Part shown: one piece after another, positions 47,286 through 54,819 of the stretch
How positions within the stretch are numbered: the first letter of the stretch is position 1
Layout: the number at the start of each line of letters is the position of its first letter
Assembly (NCBI RefSeq): GCF_030814135.1
Contig: NZ_JAUSUQ010000002.1
Location: 124,001-188,000, forward strand
Length of the DNA: 64,000 nt
Source: Caldalkalibacillus uzonensis
GTDB lineage: Bacteria > Bacillota > Bacilli > Caldalkalibacillales > Caldalkalibacillaceae
Reading direction: 5' to 3'
Translations under genes and position numbers: made by a program
The notes under the pieces: generated by a model
Database searches by the model: none
Told to the model about the DNA's origin: nothing
Seen by the model: only the letters and a program-made list of their open reading frames with translations

Positions 47286-48218
47286 TTAATAGGTAATAGA
47301 CACTGCTTCTCCCGGACTAAATGTCGCCCTTCTTCTCCTCGCCGGCCAGCACATCATATTAACGGCCACAGGATTCATGGTCATATGGGTGTGAGCCTCT
47401 TCAATATGAACGGCAAGCGCGGTGGTACTCCCGCCCAATCCGTGGGCTCCAATGCCCAGTTGGTTGATTGCCTCATATAATTCATCTTCTAACGCCCTGA
47501 CATGAGGATCGGGATTTTGGGAGCCTACTTCACGCACGGACGCTTTTTTGGCCAAAGCGACGCACAGGTCAGCCGAGCCACCTATGCCGATCCCCACAAT
47601 AGTGGGGGGACAGGGATTGGCACCTGATTCAAACACACATTCCAACACAAACTTTTTAATTCCGTCGCTCCCTTCAGCCGGAGTCAAGCATTTTAAGTAG
47701 CTCATGTTTTCCGATCCCGATCCTTTAGGGACGTTTAAAATCTCGACTTGATTTCCCTGGACAAACTCATAATGAATAACGGGAATCCGGTAGCCGGTAG
47801 AAGTGCCCGTATTTTTACGGGTGAGGGTATGACAAATGCTGCTTCGCAACGGATGCTCTAATGTGGCCCGTTCGGTCCCCCGACGAATCGCCTGCTCCAA
47901 ACGCCTGCCATCGAAGCGAACTTCACTTCCAATTTTGACAAAGTAGATAGGGATGCCAGTGTCTTGGCAAATGAGCATATGATGTTCGTCGGCCTTATCA
48001 ACATTCTCAATCAGTGTCTTCAGGATTCTTTTGCCGCTATCCAATTCCTCCCGTTTGTACGCATTCTGCAAGGCTTCTCTCACATCCGGCGGTAAATCTT
48101 TTAAAGATTCAATATATAACGTTTTGCATACTTCCTCCACATTTTGATAAAATGAATCGTCAACATCCCAAACCTCACTGTAATCTTGCTGGTCGGCTAA
48201 GATCATCCTGTCAGTCAC
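47286..48218 (-). CDS. Class I fumarate hydratase-like enzyme, alpha subunit
   Basis: 310 aa, [4Fe-4S] hydro-lyase subunit homologous to the N-terminal half of FumA and to TtdA. Cluster-binding Cys are in MLICQDTGIP, RSSICHTLT or FESGANPCPP, and the substrate loop motif LNVPKGSGSENMSYLK is conserved; GIGIGGSADLCVALAKKA follows. Fumarases add water across fumarate to give L-malate; this pair may hydrate fumarate or an analogue. It lies between the SDH-like flavoprotein gene (17 bp upstream) and the beta subunit gene, one operon, so product of the dehydrogenase is probably its substrate. Confidence 0.88.
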   Translation of the reverse strand: MTDRMILADQQDYSEVWDVDDSFYQNVEEVCKTLYIESLKDLPPDVREALQNAYKREELDSGKRILKTLIENVDKADEHHMLICQDTGIPIYFVKIGSEVRFDGRRLEQAIRRGTERATLEHPLRSSICHTLTRKNTGTSTGYRIPVIHYEFVQGNQVEILNVPKGSGSENMSYLKCLTPAEGSDGIKKFVLECVFESGANPCPPTIVGIGIGGSADLCVALAKKASVREVGSQNPDPHVRALEDELYEAINQLGIGAHGLGGSTTALAVHIEEAHTHMTMNPVAVNMMCWPARRRRATFSPGEAVSITY

Positions 48219-48235
48219 CCCTCCTCACCTCAAGG

Positions 48236-49957
48236 TTATTCAATGATATATTCTCCATTCCCAATTCGCATTCTGTTTTGCTTTACTTCTCTTATCTCGT
48301 ATCGTGGCTCCCCGTCATCTCCTTGTTGAACAAAAATATTTTTTAGCCAGTTCTGATCATCCATTTCAGGAAAATCCTCACGATAATGAGATCCTCTGCT
48401 TTCTGTCCGCAGCAGTGCACTGGTGGTGACCATCTTGGCAATCGTGATCAAATTTTGGACATTGAGCGCTTCTTGCCAAGCCAGATTGTATGCCCTCGGA
48501 CCTCTGATAGAGATTCGCCGTACTCTCTCTTCTAATTCCAGCAATTCTCTCTGTGCATCCTGCAAATCTTTTTTGGTGCGCACCAGTCCAACTTTTGTCC
48601 ACATTAAGTCCTTTAATTGGTGTTTGAGTTTAAAAGGATTCTCGCCATTCTTTCTATTGAAGGAAGAGAGTACCTCTTTTTCCGTATCTCTGACCTGTCC
48701 TGCCCATACTCTTGCCGTTTTGTTCAGGTTAAGAACATAATCAGCCGCCGCATCTCCTGCTCGGGCACCGAACACAATGGAATCAGCAACTCCATTGCCT
48801 CCCAAACGATTGGCACCATGTACGCCCCCTGCATCCTCTCCAGCCACAAATAAGCCAGGGAGATGAGTTTCACAGTTAATGGTGATCTGAACACCTCCCA
48901 TATGATAATGAGCAGACGGGGATATTTCTACGGGCTCCGTGCTCAAATCACGTCCAACATCTTTACACCTTTCAACCATCCCAGGGAACATCTTTAGTAC
49001 ATTTTCTCTACCCAAATGAGAAACATCGATATATACGCCTCCCAAAGGGGTTCCCCGACCCGCCATGATCTCCATGTAACAGGCTCTGGAGACACGATCC
49101 CGGGTGGAACGTTCCATTCGTTCCGGATCGTAGCGATTCATAAACCGTTCTCCCAAGGCGTTATACAAATATCCTCCCGCCCCTCGGAGCCCTTCTTCCA
49201 AAACCCCGCCATTTAATCTTGAATTTTCAGCTAATAATCCGGTCGGATGAAACTGCATCATTTCCATATCTAAAAAAACAGCTCCTGCTCTGTAGCACAT
49301 GGCCATCCCATCACCTGATTTTTCCATACTCGGTGTGGCCATCCTATACATGGTTGCTGCTCCACCCGTTCCGACAATCACGGCTTTGCTGCGGACGACC
49401 AACAACTCACCCGAGCGGATATCCAGCATCAGGCACCCCGCAATACAACCACTATCTACATCGACTAGCAACTCAAGGGCTCTTACTTCATCCCATGTTG
49501 CCACATTGGCTTTGGCAAAGAGCTGATCTCTCAAGCGGGAGGTAATCTCAATCCCAGTTAAATCCCCCCGGTGGACGGTGCGGTCAAATGATTGGCCAGC
49601 AAAAGGTTTTTGGTGAATGGTGCCATCCTCATTTCTGTCGAAAAAACACCCCATTTTGTTTTCTAATTCGAGGATACGCTTAGGTGCATCCTCGACCAAG
49701 ACCCAAGCCAAATCTTGATTGTTAATCCCTGCCCCTCCTTTAATCGTATCGGTGAAATGTTTATCCAGGGAATCATCGGGATGGAGAACAGCATTGTATC
49801 CCCCCTGAACCATACGCGTGCATCCGCTTTTGCCGATCAACCCCTTTGCAGCCATAATGATCTTTAACTTGGGAGAGACATCAGCCGCATGATGGGCGGC
49901 AAACAACCCCGCCCCTCCACTTCCTAGAATTAAAATGTCCGTCTCAACATGCTCCAC
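48236..49957 (-). CDS. Succinate dehydrogenase/fumarate reductase-type flavoprotein
   Basis: 573 aa FAD subunit. N-terminal FAD motif DILILGSGGAGLFAAHHAAD. Dicarboxylate-site residues of the family are kept: MQFHPTGLL, Glu and Arg in LEEGLRGAGG (usual RGEGG reads RGAGG), Arg in STRDRVSR, His in SAHYHMGG, and Arg in GANRLGGNG. The His that covalently holds FAD in true SDH/FRD (SHT...QGG) is replaced: the segment reads SGCTRMVQGG, with Cys at that position by eye alignment. GTG at 49957 follows AAAGGTGGTG. The gene order iron-sulfur, anchor, flavoprotein differs from the Bacillus sdhCAB operon. Confidence 0.87.
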   Translation of the reverse strand: MEHVETDILILGSGGAGLFAAHHAADVSPKLKIIMAAKGLIGKSGCTRMVQGGYNAVLHPDDSLDKHFTDTIKGGAGINNQDLAWVLVEDAPKRILELENKMGCFFDRNEDGTIHQKPFAGQSFDRTVHRGDLTGIEITSRLRDQLFAKANVATWDEVRALELLVDVDSGCIAGCLMLDIRSGELLVVRSKAVIVGTGGAATMYRMATPSMEKSGDGMAMCYRAGAVFLDMEMMQFHPTGLLAENSRLNGGVLEEGLRGAGGYLYNALGERFMNRYDPERMERSTRDRVSRACYMEIMAGRGTPLGGVYIDVSHLGRENVLKMFPGMVERCKDVGRDLSTEPVEISPSAHYHMGGVQITINCETHLPGLFVAGEDAGGVHGANRLGGNGVADSIVFGARAGDAAADYVLNLNKTARVWAGQVRDTEKEVLSSFNRKNGENPFKLKHQLKDLMWTKVGLVRTKKDLQDAQRELLELEERVRRISIRGPRAYNLAWQEALNVQNLITIAKMVTTSALLRTESRGSHYREDFPEMDDQNWLKNIFVQQGDDGEPRYEIREVKQNRMRIGNGEYIIE

Positions 49958-49985
49958 ACACCATCACCACCTTTCCAACAACGGA

Positions 49986-50363
49986 TTATAACACCATGAA
50001 AAAGAAGGAGAGGGCAAACAGAAAGGTGCCAATGATTGTAAAACTCATAAAAACGTCACGATTATCTTTGACCCACCCTATGTCAATGCACATCACTCTA
50101 ATCCCGTACAGGGCATGAAAGATCACCGCAAATAACAAGATGGCATCGATCAAGGGACTGATGTGTAGAGCAGCGATAACGCTCCCGCCAGGAAGTTTAC
50201 CGATCATGGCATAGCCGCTGTAAATTTTTAAAGGAAGTAAGATGAGCAGCATTAAAGCGGTGATCCTTTGAATAAGCCAAGCAATGTATCCCACAAAAGG
50301 TTTCTGACTGATTTTGAACTCCCTACCCGTCTCAACAGATGTCCTCGATCTGGGTGACACCAT
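49986..50363 (-). CDS. SDH/FRD-type cytochrome b or membrane anchor subunit
   Basis: 125 aa with three hydrophobic helices. The opening FVGYIAWLIQRITALMLL resembles the SdhC SxxHRxTG segment in reduced form, and FHALYGIRVMCIDIG carries the His expected as axial haem ligand in this family. Much shorter than the ~200-aa five-helix SdhC of B. subtilis, so it is a different class. Anchors the flavoprotein and iron-sulfur subunits and connects to the quinone pool. Start ATG at 50363; GGAGG lies 12 bp ahead. Confidence 0.82.
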   Translation of the reverse strand: MVSPRSRTSVETGREFKISQKPFVGYIAWLIQRITALMLLILLPLKIYSGYAMIGKLPGGSVIAALHISPLIDAILLFAVIFHALYGIRVMCIDIGWVKDNRDVFMSFTIIGTFLFALSFFFMVL

Positions 50364-50400
50364 CGAACCCTGATTCCTCCTTTCACCTAGATTAAGACCC

Positions 50401-51132
50401 TTACCATTTTAGACCCAAAAAACGACGGATCTGTTTTTCCTTTAACTTTTGAATGGTTACCATCGGTTTGATCCCTTTAGGACACACTTCCACGCATCCC
50501 CCAAAAACATGGCAGCCAAAGGCTCCATCGTCTCCACTAACCAGATTGAGCCGTTCTTCTCTGGCCCCGTCACGTTCATCTGCAATGAGATTATAGGCTC
50601 TGCTGAGAGCGGCAGGACCGATATAGTCCTCTCCCCGCATGGTAATGACGTCACAAGACTGGTAACACAACCCGCACGTAATACAATCCTGATTCTCATC
50701 AATGATCTCTCTCCGACCGGATGAAGGCAGAATAATGGCAAAATCATTTCTCTCTTCCTTAGGAACAAAATAAGGCATAATTTTCTGCCAACTTTTAAAA
50801 AACGGATCCATATCAACTGCCAAATCTTTAATGACAGGCATGTGACGAAGAGGGGCAACAACGGTTTCCGTTCCCAAATGTTCAATCTTTGTCCGGCAGG
50901 CTAGACGCCCACGTCCATTAATCATCATGCCACATGTTCCACACATCCCCAATCTGCAAGCGCACCTGAATGATAACGTTGGATCATGTTCCTCCACAAT
51001 GACAAACAGAGCATCAAGGACCGTCATGTTTTTCTTTACGTCAACCATAAATTGGTCATAATATGGAGCCTGCTCTTCCTGTTCAGGATTGTAGCGCCTG
51101 ATGCGAATGGTGGCTTGAAACAATGGTATCAC
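50401..51132 (-). CDS. SDH/FRD-type iron-sulfur subunit
   Basis: 243 aa. [2Fe-2S] ligands in CRLGMCGTCG plus a later Cys (LACRTK); [4Fe-4S] ligands in CITCGLCYQSCD; [3Fe-4S] ligands in GCHVFGGCVEVCPKGI. The full three-cluster set of SdhB/FrdB. Start codon GTG at 51132 has a GAGGTGG site unusually close; an internal TTG at 51123 is the alternative. First gene of the operon, 166 bp from the divergent exporter genes, preceded by a good promoter. Confidence 0.93.
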   Translation of the reverse strand: MIPLFQATIRIRRYNPEQEEQAPYYDQFMVDVKKNMTVLDALFVIVEEHDPTLSFRCACRLGMCGTCGMMINGRGRLACRTKIEHLGTETVVAPLRHMPVIKDLAVDMDPFFKSWQKIMPYFVPKEERNDFAIILPSSGRREIIDENQDCITCGLCYQSCDVITMRGEDYIGPAALSRAYNLIADERDGAREERLNLVSGDDGAFGCHVFGGCVEVCPKGIKPMVTIQKLKEKQIRRFLGLKW

Positions 51133-51174
51133 CCACCTCAGAAAAGGTATGACCTCTATCCTTTTTTTACTTTG

Positions 51175-51203
51175 ATCCTATTGATATTTTAATAAGTTGT
51201 CAA
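51175..51203 (-). promoter_or_regulatory. Promoter of the SDH-like/fumarase-like/tct operon
   Basis: Minus strand: consensus -35 TTGACA (51203-51198), 17-bp spacer, -10 TAGGAT (51180-51175), 43 bp ahead of the iron-sulfur gene. It lies in the region shared with the divergent TauE-type gene, so joint control is likely. Confidence 0.65.
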
Positions 51204-51337
51204 GGAAAATATGTAAAATTAAGATTTTTCTATTATTTGTTTTCGTAATAAATAGGATAGTAATAATGAAATTCTAATTCGTTCTATTCACTGCTAAAAT
51301 GAGGTATGACCAATCTGATATGAAGGAGCCGCTCATC

Positions 51338-52111
51338 TTGTCTCTAACCTTATTTCTCATCGGTTTGATCAGTGGCGTTGTCACTGGTTTACTTTCTATT
51401 GGGGGAGGCATTATCCTGATCTCATTTCTGATCATCATTCCCCCCTTAATACTTAAAGAAACGTTTACCATGCAAACGATCGCCGGGTTTGCGATGCTGC
51501 TCGCTTTTTTTTCCACTCTTTCCGGATCGATTTATTATTGGCGAGCACGACTGATTGAGCGAAATGTGGTCCTTTTCCTGGGTGTTCCCTCTTTTTTTGG
51601 GGCGATGCTTGGGTCCTTTCTGTCCGAATATACACCAGAGAAAATCTTAAAAATCATCTTCATCATCCTCGCTGTGGGAGCAGTGATCATTTTACAGATT
51701 TCCCAGAATCCAAATCATGCTGATCAGCGTTTCCGTTTTCAACCCTATTCGGCTGTACTGACCGTTGGGGCAGGCATCGTGATCGGGGGGATCGGGGGGT
51801 TAATCGGACTAGCAGCCGGGTTTATCTATGTCCCTTTCATGACCTATTTTTTTAAATTCCCTATTAAAAAAGCTATCGGCTCCAGTCTGAACACCTGTTT
51901 TCTGTTGGCTTGTGGTGGTTTAGCCATTAAATTTGGCGTTCATTCCATCGCCCTTGGGTTAGGATTCAGTCTCGTTTTGGGCGGCATCATCGGTGCCCAG
52001 CTGGGAGGCATTATTGGAAAATTTCTCTCCCCTCTGATCTTGAAAGAAGTGGCCACATTACTTATTTCCTTAATCTGTATCAAGCTCATCTATGATTTAT
52101 TCCAATTATAG
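51338..52111 (+). CDS. TauE/SafE-family sulfite exporter
   Basis: 257 aa membrane protein, about eight helices in two repeats: GLISGVVTGLLSIGGGIILISFLII in the first half and GIVIGGIGGLIGLAAGFIYVPFMTYFFKFPIKKAIGSSL in the second, the duplicated family signature. TTG at 51338 has AAGGAG nine bases upstream and fits the usual family start; ATGs at 51299 and 51320 are open alternatives without a ribosome site. Family members export sulfite released from sulfonates or organosulfur compounds. It is divergent from the SDH-like operon and followed by the YeiH-type gene 21 bp later. Confidence 0.85.
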   Translation: MSLTLFLIGLISGVVTGLLSIGGGIILISFLIIIPPLILKETFTMQTIAGFAMLLAFFSTLSGSIYYWRARLIERNVVLFLGVPSFFGAMLGSFLSEYTPEKILKIIFIILAVGAVIILQISQNPNHADQRFRFQPYSAVLTVGAGIVIGGIGGLIGLAAGFIYVPFMTYFFKFPIKKAIGSSLNTCFLLACGGLAIKFGVHSIALGLGFSLVLGGIIGAQLGGIIGKFLSPLILKEVATLLISLICIKLIYDLFQL

Positions 52112-52132
52112 ACAATCAAGGAGTGAATACTG

Positions 52133-53260
52133 TTGACCTTCTCTTATAGAATTCTACCGGGCGTTGTATTATGTTTGCTTATCATGACCGTGGGAGAATT
52201 ATTCTCCCGCTGGATCGGATATGGATTAAATCTCTTACAAGGACTAACCACCGACAATCCCAGCCCTGTATCCGGCATCTTCATCGCCATTTTATTAGGA
52301 TTGGTGGTTCGAAATGTCCTCGGCCTACACGAGTTTTTCAGAGATGGAGTCCTATTCTCAATCAGATATATTTTAAGACTTGGCATCATACTACTAGGTA
52401 TTCGCTTAAGTTTCTACGATGTAGTCAAATTAGGAATCTGGGGCATTCCTATTATTGTCTCTTGTGTGGGGGTGGCTTTGTTCATCACATTGTGGATGAC
52501 CCACAAGATGAATCAATCCAGCCGTTTGGGCACCTTGATTGCGGTAGGAACAGGTATTTGTGGCGTAACGGCTATTGTAGGAACCTCGCCGGGGATACGC
52601 GCCAATGATCGTGAAGTCGCTTATGCCATTGCCAATATTACACTGTTCGGGATTATTGCTATGTTTATATATCCTTATGTTGCTTATATACTCTTCCAAA
52701 ATGATCCAATTAAAGCAGGTCTTTTCTTGGGAACGGCGATTCATGAAACTGCTCAGGTTGCAGGGGCAGCTTTAATCTACAACCAAATGTTTGCCCAATC
52801 TCTGGTCATCGACGCCGCCACCATTACCAAACTGACTCGAAATTTTCTGTTGCTTGCGGTTGTACCATTGATGAGCTTCTACTATGTAAAAAAATTAAAA
52901 GACCGAAGAGAATCAGAAGGAACTGAGACTAAATGGTATCAGCTCATTCCTCTGTTCGTCCTCGGTTTTTTGGCCATGGCCATTGTGCGGAGCATTGGGG
53001 ATGCGGGAGCAGCAGCCAATGGTTTAGCCTTCGGTCTCTTGAACGAGAACCGGTGGGTCACGCTGTGGACCACCTTAAGCACGCTGGGGTCCAAGTATCT
53101 GTTGGGCATTGCCATGGCAGGCATTGGCCTTTCCACCAGCGTCCATGTTTTTAAAGGACTGGGAATTAAACCTTTTTATATCGGTATGATCGCAGCTCTC
53201 ACTGTCAGCATCATCAGTGCTGTCCTGATCTATTTCCTTGGTGACTTTATCCGCCTCTAA
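52133..53260 (+). CDS. YeiH-family putative sulfate/sulfite exporter
   Basis: 375 aa membrane protein with about ten helices. Family motifs: SGIFIAILLGLVVRNVLG, GIILLGIRLSFYDVVKLG, GTGICGVTAIVGTSPGIRAND, and GTAIHETAQVAGAALIYN. TTG at 52133 with AAGGAG upstream. Family proteins are annotated as putative sulfate exporters and are often regulated by CysL-like LysR proteins. Pairing with a TauE-type gene next to a sulfo-lyase operon indicates a sulfite-export role. Confidence 0.87.
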   Translation: MTFSYRILPGVVLCLLIMTVGELFSRWIGYGLNLLQGLTTDNPSPVSGIFIAILLGLVVRNVLGLHEFFRDGVLFSIRYILRLGIILLGIRLSFYDVVKLGIWGIPIIVSCVGVALFITLWMTHKMNQSSRLGTLIAVGTGICGVTAIVGTSPGIRANDREVAYAIANITLFGIIAMFIYPYVAYILFQNDPIKAGLFLGTAIHETAQVAGAALIYNQMFAQSLVIDAATITKLTRNFLLLAVVPLMSFYYVKKLKDRRESEGTETKWYQLIPLFVLGFLAMAIVRSIGDAGAAANGLAFGLLNENRWVTLWTTLSTLGSKYLLGIAMAGIGLSTSVHVFKGLGIKPFYIGMIAALTVSIISAVLIYFLGDFIRL

Positions 53261-53268
53261 GCGATATT

Positions 53269-53325
53269 TTAACGCTTCAAATATTGATCCAAATGCAGAT
53301 GGGCATCTACATATCGGGCTTGCAC
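53269..53325 (-). pseudogene. 18-codon 5' remnant of a second tatD
   Basis: From GTG at 53325, with an AAGGAAGG ribosome site before it, the frame reads V-Q-A-R-Y then VDAHLHLDQYL, K, R, stop. It matches the start of tatD at 36179-36991 (KYIDAHLHLDQYLLR) and shares 30 identical bases with it. Everything after the first 18 codons is missing, and the YeiH-type gene ends nine bases away. It is the scar of a tatD whose body is no longer here. Confidence 0.85.
53278..53307 (+). repeat. Right copy of 30-bp direct repeat flanking the island
   Basis: Identical to 36944-36973, same orientation. Flanking sequence beyond the 30 bp diverges quickly on both sides. Confidence 0.95.
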
Positions 53326-53342
53326 AAGTGTTTTCCTTCCTT

Positions 53343-54218
53343 TCAGGCTGTTTTAAAACGGAGGAACAGATAAATGCCGGACAAGATCATCATTCCGCCC
53401 CCTATTTGGGTTACGCTTAGCGTTTCTCCCAGGATGAGATAAGCCAGGATAGAGGCACCAATCGGCTCAAAAAGTACCGTCACTGAAATGACAGAGGCGC
53501 CTACCCATTTTACGGCCCAATTGAAAATAGAGTGGCCCAGCAAGGTAGGAAACAGGGCCAAGGCCAGAAACAGCCACCAGTCGCCAGCAGGATAATCAAG
53601 GAAGGGACTGTTCTGGGCCATAACATAGGCCAGGATAAACAGAGCTGCTGCCCCATAAACTACATAAGTATAAGCCATAATAGACAAACACTGCCGCAAA
53701 TGCTGCCCACACAGCCAGTAACCTGAGACCATAGCAGCTGCCAATAACGCAAGGGCATTGCCCACAATTGCTTCCCCACCAAAGCGGAAGTCTCCCCAAA
53801 AGATCAGCACACTGCCACCAATGGCCAAAATTCCTGCGGCCAAAGCCTTGATCGTCATTCGTTCCCTAAACAGTACATAAGCCCCTGCAAAAGTGAACAA
53901 AGGTTGTAAGGTGACCAGCACCACCGAACTGGCCACCGAAGTGTAATTCAAAGATTCAAACCACAACACGAAATGCAAGGCTAAAAACAAACCGCTGACA
54001 AGCAGATAGACCCATTGCCGCCTCTCTAATCTTTTCAATTCCTTAAAATAAGGGAACACAAATGGGGTCATCAACACCACAGCTAAAAACAAGCGGTAAA
54101 AGGCCACAACCTCAGCCGGTGCAGAGGACAGCTTAACCAAAACAGCTGCGGTCGAGACAAACACAGCCCCCACGATTAATCCAAAATAGGGCGGAAATAC
54201 TGGTCGCTGTTGGTCCAT
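53343..54218 (-). CDS. EamA/DMT-superfamily transporter
   Basis: 291 aa with ten hydrophobic helices in two EamA repeats: residues about 15-140 (SSAPAEVVAFYRLFLAV, YTSVASSVVLVTLQPLFTFAGAY) and 150-285 (VVYGAAALFILAYV, VTVLFEPIGASILAYLILGE). Drug/metabolite-type exporter of unknown substrate. ATG at 54218 follows GGAGAGAG; the in-frame ATG at 54236 has no ribosome site. Confidence 0.9.
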   Translation of the reverse strand: MDQQRPVFPPYFGLIVGAVFVSTAAVLVKLSSAPAEVVAFYRLFLAVVLMTPFVFPYFKELKRLERRQWVYLLVSGLFLALHFVLWFESLNYTSVASSVVLVTLQPLFTFAGAYVLFRERMTIKALAAGILAIGGSVLIFWGDFRFGGEAIVGNALALLAAAMVSGYWLCGQHLRQCLSIMAYTYVVYGAAALFILAYVMAQNSPFLDYPAGDWWLFLALALFPTLLGHSIFNWAVKWVGASVISVTVLFEPIGASILAYLILGETLSVTQIGGGMMILSGIYLFLRFKTA

Positions 54219-54282
54219 TGTTCTCTCTCCTACCATGTGTACCTGTTTAAATATTCAGCCTAATGTTAGTCTTTAGACTAGA

Positions 54283-54702
54283 CTAGGATCGTTGTGTATG
54301 CCGCCATTGTTTCCACTGAAAGTAGATAGTGCAACCGATACAATAACCGGCCAAGGCAAATGCGGCGGCCACCATTACCATACCGGCCGGGATCCAGCCA
54401 CTCCAGTGACCAGTGGTCCATAGAATACCTACGGCCAGCCCCAGAAGGATAGTGGCGATGCTCTGGTTAAAACGCTGCAATTCCGCCGCTTCCTGTTCAG
54501 CAGCCGCCAATCGGTTCTTAAGCAGCGGTTTGGTCAAGACGAAGACTACATTGCCCTTGGGACCAAACAGCAAGGCCAGCAATGATATGATGAACAATAG
54601 CGTCAACAGGAGCTGGGATTGCAACAGGATAGCCAACAAAATTCCTCCGACCATCACCCACTGATTGGCTCGGACCAATGGAACCGGAATGCCTTGTTTC
54701 AT
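54283..54702 (-). CDS. DUF4395 membrane protein
   Basis: 139 aa with four hydrophobic helices. DUF4395 signatures: IPVPLVRANQWVMV at the start, FGPKGNVVF in the middle, ELQRFNQSIATILL, and GYCIGCTIYFQ near the end. Function is unknown; the CxxC-like IGC segment and frequent association with thioredoxin-like genes suggest redox use, but no such gene is adjacent. ATG at 54702, GGAGG upstream. Confidence 0.85.
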   Translation of the reverse strand: MKQGIPVPLVRANQWVMVGGILLAILLQSQLLLTLLFIISLLALLFGPKGNVVFVLTKPLLKNRLAAAEQEAAELQRFNQSIATILLGLAVGILWTTGHWSGWIPAGMVMVAAAFALAGYCIGCTIYFQWKQWRHTQRS

Positions 54703-54764
54703 GAAACTCCCTCCTTATGGATATGATATTAGATTCACTTTATCATCATTATAACAGGAAACTT

Positions 54765-54793
54765 AAAAACTCTCTCGGCAACGGCCGAAAGAG
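54765..54793 (-). terminator. Terminator of the oligoendopeptidase gene
   Basis: Stem CTCTCTCGG / CCGAAAGAG (one mismatch), loop CAACGG, followed on the minus strand by TTTTTAAG. Confidence 0.8.
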
Positions 54794-54819
54794 CTTTTTC
54801 ACACACCCCTTTTGTTAGA

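Noticed and set aside
46650-51132. Core TCA-cycle succinate dehydrogenase and fumarase
   Set aside because: Unusual gene order, short anchor, missing FAD-linking His, altered hydratase motif and linkage to a tripartite transporter argue for a specialised role; cannot be excluded without the rest of the genome.
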